This document shows, in pieces, positions 50,839-60,438 of a stretch of 64,000 nt of DNA. Made by a program: the position numbers and the translations under genes. How positions within the stretch are numbered: position 1 is the first letter of the stretch; every line of letters begins with the position of its first letter. The notes beneath the pieces are model-generated. The model was not told the origin of the DNA. It worked only from the letters and a program-made list of their open reading frames with translations, and ran no database searches. Origin of the DNA: Prosapia bicincta (Eukaryota > Arthropoda > Insecta > Hemiptera > Cercopidae); contig JBAIZL010000001.1 of NCBI GenBank assembly GCA_036971475.1, positions 79,756,373 through 79,820,372 on the forward strand, in the 5' to 3' direction.

Positions 50839-51110
50839 AAATCCTATATTATTTTTAAATAAATAAAACCTCTAAACCACAAATAACATTTATTTAAACC
50901 TTATGTACATTTCGATTGCCCAGCAATCATCTTCAGAGGTATTTAAAAAATACAATTCAAATTGTATTTTTTAAATACCTCTGAAGATGATTGCTGGGCA
51001 ATCGAAATGTACATAAGGTTTAAATAAATGTTATTTGTGGTTTAGAGGTTTTATTTATTTAAAAATAAACATTACGCCACAGTTGCTTCATACAGTTAAA
51101 ATCCTATATT
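50839..51110 (+). mobile_element. Fold-back element, subfamily A, with 12-bp target duplication
   Basis: The 12-bp direct repeat AAATCCTATATT at 50839-50850 and 51099-51110 brackets a palindrome (50851-51067, centre about 50958.5) whose arms are identical by eye over about 107 bases. An asymmetric tail (51068-51098, with CCACAGTTGCTTC) follows. In the right arm: ACCT (50977-50980), CTGAAGA (50981-50987), T, helix GATTGC/GCAATC (50989-50994 and 50998-51003), GAAA (51004-51007), self-complementary TGTACA, then TA, then AGGT (51016-51019) complementary to ACCT. This order fits a minimal type I hammerhead ribozyme, with N at core position 7 and an extra U before stem II. Penelope-like elements are known to carry such motifs. 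No protein is encoded. Mobility is supported by the target duplication; catalysis is inferred only. Confidence 0.85.
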
Positions 51111-51658
51111 GTTTAATACGCTAGCTGTTTCCCATTTGACTCAACGCATATCATTAGATTCCATGAACTATCGTCTATTGCTTGCTCCACTTCTTTGGAC
51201 GTATTCTCATATAATCATTAAATAATTCATTTCTAAATTAAGTTAATTTTGTTTTTATTAAATACTATATCTTATTTACATATGTACATCAGTAAATTTA
51301 GCGGTATATTTGTAACAGGTATACGAGTATAACCGACCTATAGCCTAAAAGATGTATATTTCTTGAACATATGTACTTGATTTACCTCATAGTCTTAGGT
51401 TATATCAATAAGAGATCTTTCATCCAAGATATACTCTCCTAACAACTACAAATAATGCATTTTATTAATAATTTGTAAATTAGTTATTCTTTTGCACTCT
51501 AAGAACTGTTTACACCGTTTAATGGACAGAGAGGGTTATTGTTTAAAATTCCTTTTAGAAAGAGAAATTCGAAGTTCTTGTCAAGGAAACAAAGCACCAA
51601 AATATTAATTATTTGTAATTAATTAATTATTAACCCTCATAACGCCAATGGTATACCA

Positions 51659-51660
<2 letters not shown>
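51111..51660 (+). other. Intron, nothing recognised
   Basis: AT-rich intron between the fold-back element and a CA/TA microsatellite. Confidence 0.5.
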
Positions 51661-51717
<57 letters not shown>

Positions 51718-51735
51718 ACACACACACACACACAA

Positions 51736-51811
<76 letters not shown>
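51661..51811. repeat. (CA)n(TA)n compound microsatellite
   Basis: A CA tract with small interruptions (51661-51747) passes into a TA tract (51748-51811) with one AAATA break. Confidence 0.96.
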
Positions 51812-51816
<5 letters not shown>

Positions 51817-54430
51817 ACACTTTAATGTACTTTAAAAAAATCTTACTATTTTTATATAGGAATCGACTTTTGAGAACATTAATTACATTTTAGTTTTCGT
51901 CATAAATTGAAGCACTTAGCTACATCAGGACTGTTCGTATAATCGTACTATGCTTAAAATATTAGTTATTCTTATCTTATCTTCTTGATTAAGCTACAAC
52001 CATGCATTATAATATATATGTAAACACTGTTTCCATAAATTTCATGCGTTTTCATAAAAAAGAATAATTCGAATAAAAACAATTATTGCAAGTCTACTAA
52101 CTTAAATATTGTCAGAATTTTCTAATGTACTACCAATTTAGTAACTCGCTTACGTTGTGATAACGAGTGAACCTCTTGGAGATACTTAGAGTTTTAAAAC
52201 AGAGAAAAATGTTTCACTTCGTAAAATAACTTTACAAGGCGTAAAGTCTAGGACAAATTATCCTAAAAAGAAAAATAGTTGTACTGGATCTCTTAAATTG
52301 TTTTGTACATTGACTCCAGTATAGAACAATTTCAATTTCTATAAGCTATAGTTTTCTTTTACAGTGTTTAAAACTTTATCTTTCATAAATATTTGCATGG
52401 TCTGAAGAGGTCGCCTGCGTAGAATGGTTTTATGCGATATGTATACGACAAAGTAAGCCTACAGGTATTCTGTCCGAAACAAGCAGCCTTTATTTTTTAT
52501 TTAAATTTACGTCCTAGAAGGTTCACTTTCAGCAAATTCAGTTTCAACAAAGATTTTAACAGATGTCAAATTCAGTACTCCTGTCACTTGCAGCCTCTGA
52601 AACTCAGAAACAAACCCGTTTTGAATAATCTACGCGTGACGTACGAGATAACCCTCCTCGCCATACATTTTATGTGGGACAGTGCAGTCGAACCCTGACT
52701 AAAATTGAATTTTCCCTCTATGCATCCATCAATTGCATTGATGGTCCTCGTTGTTTAAACAGTTTCTTCTAATTCTCAAAACAGACAAAAAATTGTATTT
52801 TCACTGTAGTTTTTAATTTTGTTCGTCTGCTTTGTACTGCTTAAATTTATTTCTTTTGTTAAAATGTTTCCTTATAATCAGTATTCAATTCATACAGTTA
52901 TTATAGAATAAAATGTAAAAACTATGAGCTTACTAATTTATTTAATTCAGCTTACTCACAAACTCAGAAGTAATGACCTGGACTTCTATGAAAATTCACT
53001 GCCATAAACGTTTTGAATTCAGACAAACCTCTGATCGGTTTAATAAAATGATCACAGTTATATAAATAGAATACTACTCAGCTTCCGCCGCTCTCAGGAA
53101 ACTAAGACCAATGTAATGCCCAAGTTTATGGTAAAACTTTTATTAGCACGGGACACTCATTGAATTAGTTATTTTTTGATGTTGTTGTTTAAAGTCCTAC
53201 AGTGGCTTATTTAACTGAATTAGGACCGAATCTTAGAGACCCTGGTAATTCGATAGTCGGTGTAGCTTGGAGGGAATTGTTCATCCATTATTCCGAACTG
53301 CACAGACGTAAATACAAACAACACGAGCAGGTTCAGAAGTTACGATTAGACAGGTTTTTCTTTTAGATTGTTTAAAACAAAATAATTTGGAACTGAAATT
53401 AGTAATACTGTCTTAGGAAATCCAATGAAAATTCAAAAGAACTAATGGAATTAAAAAGCCCTGATTTTTTATTCACTAATATTGTAAAGAACTTTATGAA
53501 GAAACATAGTTTATTTTATACGTGGCTCAAAAACATAAGATTTTATTTTCTGAAAGATTTTTTTGTCTCTTAATAAATATTTTACAACCACTCTCCTTTT
53601 TGTACCTACAACCAATAGCCTAGAAATCTATTATTGATAAACCTATTTTTCGCCTTCATTATTATAAGGCGAATACAATTAGTAACATCTTTACAATTAT
53701 TAACACTAAAACATACAAAGAAAAGTTATAATAAATATACGAGATACACTTACAATATATAAGATAATACATAATCACTGAAAAGTTAAACATAGTATGT
53801 TGTATAACTAATTTTATCTTGTTTCGATATTCTGATTTAGCTACAACACTGTGTAGTGCTCAAACATAGTTTAAAAATATATAAAAATTAACCTAAATTA
53901 AGCACTACACTTGATGTCATAGATTAGATGACAGAATCTCTTTTTCAACTTGGACTGGAACTGATACTTGATAAAGTGGTCATGGGGAAACTAAATTTGA
54001 CGGTTCTATAACAGTTTTTAAAGTTATGTTATTCATTGTGTTTGAATTTTAGTGTAATCTGTCGTTGAAAATGTACGTGGGAGTGTAACTTATTTCAATG
54101 TTTGTATCTTTCAATCGGTTGCATTAAGCCTACTTTTATCATTTAGTGTTAGTAAAACTTGTAGTTTGCTGAAACGGTTGTGTAGTTTTGCTTTGTGAAT
54201 ATGAGATGTTCAGCAAAGTTTGATTGAGTGTTGTATACTGTGGGTCCCTAATGAGTTCTTGATATTTTAATGTCCATAACCCTCTAAGATGGATTATAGT
54301 ACTTGGTAATTCAAGAAGCTGAGAAGAGAAATACAAGTTAATTAATAAGCTGTGTAAGTTAACAGTTGACACTAACCGAATTTATGCAATTGGTTTGTTC
54401 ATTGACACTCTTTGTCTTCACTTATTACAG
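51812..54430 (+). other. Intron, nothing clearly recognised
   Basis: AT-rich DNA. An 88-codon frame at 52432-52698 has no recognisable family signature. A short perfect palindrome (CATCAATTGCATTGATG region near 52727) is present. Confidence 0.45.
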
Positions 54431-54674
54431 ATATGTTAATTATTACATCTTAGAAACATCAGAAGAAAGCATCATGTTTTCTCAAGATTGTGGTTATGTT
54501 TGCCGTTGGGATTATGAAAAATGTTATTTTGAAGCATTCGTTGATGAAACAAACTCTATGACATTGAAACAGATAATGCACCTATTTTTAGTTGTCGTTT
54601 GTAGCAATATAAAAACAAATTTAAGATATGTTTACAGCAAACACATCATTAAACATATCCTAAGCATAAATTAG
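54431..54674 (+). CDS. Possible terminal exon of a nested insect odorant-receptor-like gene
   Basis: A strong acceptor (TTTGTCTTCACTTATTACAG) is followed by an 80-codon frame ending in TAG at 54672-54674. The peptide includes LETSEESIMFS, CRWDYEKCYFEAF, DETNSMTLKQIMHLFLVV and NIKTNLRYVYSKH. The spacing of a Trp-centred segment, an N/T-rich turn, a hydrophobic stretch and a terminal (V/R)YS motif recalls the C termini of insect odorant receptors, seven-transmembrane ligand-gated channels. No upstream exons of such a gene were found, and the match is by pattern only. It could be a lone pseudo-exon or chance. The frame stays open upstream to about 54366, but that part looks intronic. Confidence 0.3.
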
Positions 54675-54686
54675 GCTTCTTTCAAT

Positions 54687-54711
54687 TATATATATATATA
54701 TATATATATAA
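54687..54711. repeat. Short (TA)n tract
   Basis: About 12 TA units, 12 bases after the stop codon of the putative exon. Confidence 0.9.
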
Positions 54712-54963
54712 TAAATTAAAAATATTTTAAAAACAAAAATACTTTAAATGCATATATTCTTCTTTAACATTATTTAATATGATTTAACAAGTTAAGTTTT
54801 AATTTATGTAAAAATATTTTGTTATATATTTATTTTTCCACAAAATGCTGGTACTATTTTATCGGTGGAAAGCTTAGAATAAAATAGGCATTAAAAATAT
54901 TTTTGTTTTTGAAATATTTTTAATTTATTAATTATATTACAAGAAAACATACCACCATATTGA

Positions 54964-54966
<3 letters not shown>
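54712..54966. repeat. Inverted arms around AAAATATTT-type words
   Basis: The sequence from about 54713 (AAATTAAAAATATTTTAAAA) has a reverse-complement counterpart at about 54893-54933 (TTTTTGTTTTTGAAATATTT then TTAATTTATTAATTATA). This suggests another decayed fold-back copy with TA on both sides. The arms are low-complexity, so the call is weak. Confidence 0.35.

Positions 54967-55002
<36 letters not shown>
54967..55002. repeat. (TA)n microsatellite
   Basis: About 18 TA units immediately left of the tail of the next fold-back element. Confidence 0.95.
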
Positions 55003-55005
<3 letters not shown>

Positions 55006-55233
55006 CGTTTTCTTGTTTAATAATTTAAAACAACACAGGTTATTCAAATACAAGAATATTTATTGTTTTATATCCAAAGCTTTTCGTTGGAAAACAGTAC
55101 CAACATCATCAGGAATGAAAATTACAATAATATTGTAATTTTCATTCCTGATGATGTTGGTACTGTTTGCCAACGAAAAGCTTTAGATATAAAATAATAA
55201 ATATTCTTGTATTTGAATAACCTGTGTTGTTTT

Positions 55234-55236
<3 letters not shown>
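55003..55236 (-). mobile_element. Fold-back element, subfamily B, with two hammerhead-like cores
   Basis: The palindrome spans about 55024-55236, centred on 55130, with very few mismatches. The left tail 55003-55023 is the reverse complement of the tail at 47443-47468, so the element is in minus orientation. Both arms carry the core. On the plus strand the right arm has CTGATGA (55148-55154), T, GTTGG/CCAAC helix (55156-55160 and 55170-55174), GAAA (55175-55178) and the AAGCTT palindrome; the left arm has the inverse. The loop TACTGTTTG differs by one base from that of the copy at 902. (TA)n lies on both sides. No protein is encoded. Confidence 0.82.

Positions 55237-55277
<41 letters not shown>
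55237..55277. repeat. (TA)n microsatellite
   Basis: TA repeat immediately right of the fold-back element. Confidence 0.95.
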
Positions 55278-55279
<2 letters not shown>

Positions 55280-57159
55280 GTCAAATAGTTTATAATGTTT
55301 TCTGTGAGAATACGAGACTGAGATTCCTTTTTTGCAATAACTCCAGTTGTTATTATACTAATAAATGTATTAAATTTTTATGGGCTGATTTTAATGCTCT
55401 TTTAAAGTACAATAAAAAAAGGCTTTCTCTTGAAAAATCCTTTATTACATTCTTTATATTTGAATTCTTCTACTCAATAAACTAATCAATCATCACCAGT
55501 TGGTTGATGAAACAAGCTATTACTCGGTTTGTAAGGCATTCACAGAAATTTAAAAGTACAAGTGGTTTGTTTTTATATACTTCATTTTTATTCCTTATAC
55601 TGTTTTTGTGTTAAAATTAAAGGTTCTCTACTTACATCAGAAAAAACCTACTATATTTTGCGTTATTATGGGCGTAATCAAAATTTTTAATCCCAGTAAA
55701 TTGAAAAGTTTTATTTTAATGAGAAACCTCAAAAGTAGATTTATTTGGAATTGTCACATTTTTGTACATATGTAGAGGTTTTTAGTGTATAATGTTTTGT
55801 TCCTAAGAAGGAATGACGTTCCTCCTCAGGGTTAATCATCTTTGCCCTATTATATCTTGTTTCTTTCTTGTACGAGCTAGTCCCCACAGATTGTCCGAAT
55901 ATCACCTTAATCGATCTAGTCTAAAGGACTTTTAAGAATAAATTCGTAAATGTATGAGCTATATTAATTAGACAAACCAAATACATAAACAGATAACAAA
56001 AACTAAGCTACAAAACAATGTGTATTAAATAGTATTGGCTAGCTAGGAAAAATAATTCTCAATCTCAATAACCAAAAGCAAGCGGTGTTAAATAGTATCT
56101 GTATCAATGTGTCTTAAATAATATTGACATTTCTTAAAAAACAAAAAATTACTGAAACTTTGGGTGATTTATTAAAAGATTAATATTGTAAAACAAATAA
56201 TGACACAGCAGAAAAATTTTGTCAGCATAAAATAAATATTGCTGTTTTATTTTAACAGTAAAACTAGCTAACAAAAAATAGATATGTAAAATTATATATA
56301 TATATATATAATCAACCAGAAGGGAAGAAAATACCTCTGACAAATAATTGTAGTATTTTTAATGGCCTTTAAAATAAACTTAAAAAGATAAATTTCAAAT
56401 TTTTTCACAACTAAAAACATTATTAGATATCATAAACCTAAAAGGAAAATCTTCCAGGTTGTAAAGGTCTGGGATTTGCAAAATCCAAAGTGATTCACGC
56501 TTTAAAATTCCTTTAGGGCAGACCAAGCGTAAGGCTATAACGATCTTCGAGGAGCATCTGCTTAGGATCAGACTGTAACCGCCCTGCTTAACAGAACGCA
56601 TCCTTCAAACTAATCCCAACCTGGATTTATAAAGTGTTAGTTGAATTAAACAAATATCTATCCAGACATTACATCATAGTTTTTAAAATCTCTCAACTAC
56701 AAGATTTGCTGTTACATAATATATTCTTTATTCCTTGGTTTAGTGACATGCAGATATGGTTTTCTGAACCCCTACAGAAATTCCTTATTAAATTTTATTC
56801 TAAGTTAGTAGTGTTTAGGCTGCTAATTTGATAATATAATTAATCAATAATTAACAATTTCCTAATTAAATTTCTTCCTAAACTTTAAACGAAATAAAAT
56901 TTTACGCGCTACCGTCTCATTAACGTTCATTGCTACTTAATGTTTTACAATTGTGGTCTTAGCGTTTCATAATTTTACATTGTCTACAAAATAAATCAGT
57001 TTTATTATATTTTGTTAAGTCGTTCTTACTAACATAGCAACTTGCAACTTTTGTTTTCGTCATCTGAGATAATGTTTAGAATAATCTTTTAACTGCTTAT
57101 TTGATTAGTATTAATTAATACCTTCTACAAACTGTGGTGTAATTTGTTATTATAAATAA
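55278..57159 (+). other. Intron, nothing recognised
   Basis: AT-rich DNA with a short TA tract at about 56293-56310. Frames at 56149-56343, 56395-56601 and 56634-56831 were examined and carry no motif I can name. The segment 56460-56610 is GC-richer and could be an old repeat. Confidence 0.45.
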
Positions 57160-57399
57160 ATAAAACCTCTTAAGCCACAATAAATCCAAGTCTTATAATA
57201 ATTTCCTTTAAAGATAATTGCTTCTAGGATGTACATCAGGACATAAAAAAACGTTTTATTCTTCAAGAGGTTTAATTTATTATTAATATACAACATCATA
57301 GTTAAAATTTAACATTGAATACGTTTAGTAAGTATAATAGACTTTATGGTTGTGTACACTGGTAATTTTAACTGCATTTTACTAAATTTTAACTCGTAA
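57160..57399 (+). mobile_element. Decayed fold-back element, subfamily A
   Basis: The outer arm words AAATAAAACCTCTTA (about 57160) and CAAGAGGTTTAATTTATT (about 57263) are the same as in the copies at 50839 and 59845, and they pair with each other. The inner core is degenerate. TCCT (57204-57207) can pair with AGGA (57238-57241), TTAAAGA stands where CTGAAGA is expected, and TGTACATC is kept, but the GAAA and the second stem II strand are lost. The last 194 bases (57206-57399) are repeated at 58097-58290. Confidence 0.6.
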
Positions 57400-58096
57400 G
57401 TAGATTGTACCCCCCTTGAGCACAACTACCCCTAACTCAGCCTGTACGTAACCTAGGACTATAGGGGTAGTTTTGGATGATGCACCAGGTCAACGCGGCC
57501 TTGATCCTAGCCTTGGGGGTGGATTCGACCACGTTTAGAAGGGTGGGGGGTAGTTTTTCGAAAAAAATAAATTCTAACCCACTGACCTAAGCCAGCCAAA
57601 ATGGATCCAACCTAACCGAACCTACGTGTGGGGGGTGACCTCAGCTACGTTCAGGACCATCTCCGGGGGTAGCTCCGGGGGTGGATTGAGGTGTGGGGTA
57701 GTTTTTGAAAAAATTTTGGAAAAATGTGCCTTGACCGATAGGGTGAGTCTAGAGTGCATTATCACTACGGTTGGGGTAGTTTCACCTAGGGGTAGTTTTT
57801 AAATAAAATACGAAATTGCCGAAAATCGATCGGTTGGATCAACAGATAGTACGGGATATGTGTAGAGTCCAGTACGGACTGCTGCAGGGATGGTTTCACC
57901 TAGGGGTAGTATTTAAATAAAATATGAAATTGCCAAAAATCGATCGGTTTGATCGACAGACAGTACGGGATATGTGTAGAGTCCATTATGGTAGGCTGTG
58001 TGGGTGGGATCACCTGTTTCAGATTGCCAAAAATGATCGGTGACCTAGGTAAAAGTCACCCCCGAACCTACTATCTTTAAAGATAGTATCTATTAT
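57400..58096. other. GC-richer insert with repeated GGGGTAGTTTTT units
   Basis: About 700 bases markedly richer in G and C than the flanks. GGGGTAG(T)n words recur at about 57463, 57548, 57694, 57774, 57791 and 57901. The last two begin diverged copies of a roughly 115-base unit that share GATCGGTT and GTACGGGATATGTGTAGAGT. It is flanked by 194-bp direct repeats. No protein or terminal inverted repeat was recognised, so the class of element is unknown. Confidence 0.6.
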
Positions 58097-58290
58097 CTTT
58101 AAAGATAATTGCTTCTAGGATGTACATCAGGACATAAAAAAACGTTTTATTCATCAAGAGGTTTAATTTATTATTAATATATAACATCATAGTTAAAATT
58201 TAACATTGTATACGTTTGGTAAGTATAATATACTTTATGGTTGTGTACACTGGTAATTTTAACTGCATTTTACTAAATTGTAACTGGTAA
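58097..58290 (+). repeat. 194-bp direct repeat, second copy
   Basis: It repeats 57206-57399 with few differences, from CTTTAAAGATAATTGC to AACTGGTAA. It is immediately preceded by a small local duplication of CTTTAAAGATA (from about 58075). The arrangement resembles long terminal repeats around the insert but could equally be a tandem duplication. Confidence 0.85.
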
Positions 58291-59844
58291 ATGTGATATG
58301 TGATGAAAATTACAACGTGCATTTCGTTTATAAAATATCCAACTTGAAATAAAGAATGAATTGTCAGTACACAGCTTTGGTTTTCCAACATAAGGTGACA
58401 TATTAAAAACTGACACAGTCTCTATTAGTATGTAGTTTTTCATCGCTTGACGGTTAAAGGAGATATTGTTTCACTTAAGGTTTGAAATTTTTAAATAGGC
58501 TACAAAATCAGCCCGAGCAACATAAATGGCTAATGTAGATTTCATACCTGTCTCTGGAAGATATTTATATATAATATTTTAGTCACCTTGTAAGTACTCT
58601 GATCCTATCAATCTTTACCCAAGTTTTGGATTGGCTAAGATATTGAAAATGGTTTTCTATCGTTTAGAATACTTTAAAATAATCTAAAAGCGACATTGTT
58701 TTAATTTTTTTTTAATTTTTGTTTTTAAATTTAACCTAACCTAAAATGTCCCAATTTGATTGTTCTTAGAGTTCAGTGATACGGAAGGAGAAATATTACC
58801 CCCAGTGATAGCATTTCTCTCTGAATGACGCCTTTTGTCGTCACAGCAAATCTTTACCTCGTAAACGTTATTTCTTTTAAACAAACCAAATCCTCACTAA
58901 CTTGATGCCAGTAACACAGTGCATTATATTATATGATAACCTAATTTCTCATTAAGTTGTGTATGTGTTAAAAATGAATTTAAATATGTGCATTAGTGTT
59001 AGTTAAAGATATTTAAAACGCCGTTACTGATCGTTAATCTGAATTAGGAGTCACATTTTAGATAAATTTAGTTTAAACTCGTTTCCGGTGGATTTACTTA
59101 CTTTTTAAAATTGTAATTTGATTAGTCAATATGATTGGTATCACCTACGATAGGTGGATGAAGGAAGTGTAGAGGATAGGACCCCCCTAATAGAGGACAA
59201 AAGGAGATCATGGCCCCACGAGTGCAGAGTATGACTTAGATCTACACTCTATATGGGTCACAAAGAGATGCCTATACTAAACTGCCTAAAGAGATGCCTA
59301 AACTGTAGAATTGGGTCTGTGAAAGAGACCATGTGTTGACAAATTTATTACTTTTTTATTGTGCTTAAGGTTAATTACATATTTTGAATGTTTACATAAT
59401 ATACAAGGAAGCTAATGGTACCTGAAGCGATATATTTGTTCAACCTGAAAGAAATAAAACCCATTAGTTCGAGTAAATTGGAAGAAAAAAAAACTTTTGG
59501 AATATGACTCTCGATACAAATTGCCAATTATTATTTCTGAGGGAACGTAAATAAAAACCACTAGGGACTACACTTACTGCTAGTTATTTAATGAGCTAGT
59601 TAAAAGGTGTAGATTATTAGTGACTGAACTGCAGGTTCTTGTTATAATACATATATACATTTAAATACCATTCTGAAAAGAAAACCTTTTGACATATAAT
59701 AAACTAGTGAAACTAAAAATAAGGATATATTAAGGTTTTCAATAAATTTTAAAATCGTATTATCCTACCATGATCAATATGATAGGATGTAAATTCAAAA
59801 CCTTTCTTTATTTTGTTGGGTATTGATGTAATATAAATATATGC
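58291..59844 (+). other. Intron, nothing recognised
   Basis: AT-rich DNA. A small direct repeat of AAAGAGATGCCTA lies near 59260-59310 in a slightly GC-richer stretch (59150-59340). No gene is seen. Confidence 0.5.
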
Positions 59845-60117
59845 TAGTAGGCCTATTAATAAATACACAAAAACCTCTTAACCACAAACTTTCTTTAATT
59901 TACCCTAATGTACATTTCAGTTACAAAGTAACCATCCTCAGAGGGATAACATACAAAGACTGTAGAGTCTTTGTATGTTATCCCTCTGAGGATGGTTACT
60001 TTGTAACTGAAATGTACATTAGGGTAAATTAAAGAAAGTTTGTGGTTAAGAGGTTTTTGTGTATTTATTATTAAATTCAACCACAGTATATTCCTAATAA
60101 ATAGTAGTAGGCCTATT
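59845..60117 (+). mobile_element. Fold-back element, subfamily A, with 13-bp target duplication
   Basis: TAGTAGGCCTATT at 59845-59857 and 60105-60117 is a perfect 13-bp direct repeat. Between them lies a palindrome to about 60070 (centre 59963.5) with arms identical by eye, then an asymmetric tail (60071-60104) sharing CCACAGT and TTC with the copy at 50839. Right-arm core: CCCT (59982-59985), CTGAGGA (59986-59992), T, helix GGTTAC/GTAACT (59994-59999 and 60003-60008), GAAA (60009-60012), TGTACA, TT, then AGGG (60021-60024), complementary to CCCT. Relative to the 50.8-kb copy, helix I changes from ACCT/AGGT to CCCT/AGGG and helix II also changes, yet both stay paired. Because of the palindrome both strands give the same 60-residue frame, which is not a gene. 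Confidence 0.86.
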
Positions 60118-60438
60118 GTATCATTATTATAAAAAATATTTCAATCAAGCTTTCGGAAAATAAGCTTTGAAATTAAAACAAATAAGAGGGTATTAATAAA
60201 CTCATTTTAATAGCAATTTGTTTTTGACAAGGAAATAGAAGTAGAAAAAGTAATTTTGAAAAGGTAACAAATTATAGTAACGACTTTAGACCCAGTATCT
60301 ATGGCGGTTAAATGAAGTAACGTAATGACTAGAACTTACTCTTATACCCATGTCACTGAACGCTGCAGTAGAGCATTGCAGTGTAGTAGAGTTTCGCCCG
60401 TCCTTGCTACTTATCGCTATCGTTGGAATGATCTAGAG
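60118..60438 (+). other. Intron, nothing recognised
   Basis: AT-rich DNA between two mobile-element remnants; no feature seen. Confidence 0.5.

Noticed and set aside
50851..51067. Palindromes as sequencing or assembly fold-back artefacts
   Set aside because: Two copies have distinct perfect target duplications, an asymmetric tail, and related but different sequences at several loci, which artefacts would not produce. Long-read confirmation would still be useful.
52432..52698. 88-codon plus-strand frame
   Set aside because: No motif, no supporting splice or promoter context.
56395..56601. 68-codon minus-strand frame in a GC-richer segment
   Set aside because: No family signature could be recognised; possibly an old repeat but unsupported.
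57206..58290. Standard LTR retrotransposon
   Set aside because: The repeats lack TG...CA ends, no primer-binding site or polypurine tract was identified, no gag or pol remains are visible in the 700-bp interior, and the repeats derive from a fold-back element.
59841..60080. Nearly identical proteins predicted on both strands
   Set aside because: This is a consequence of the perfect palindrome of the fold-back element, not two genes.
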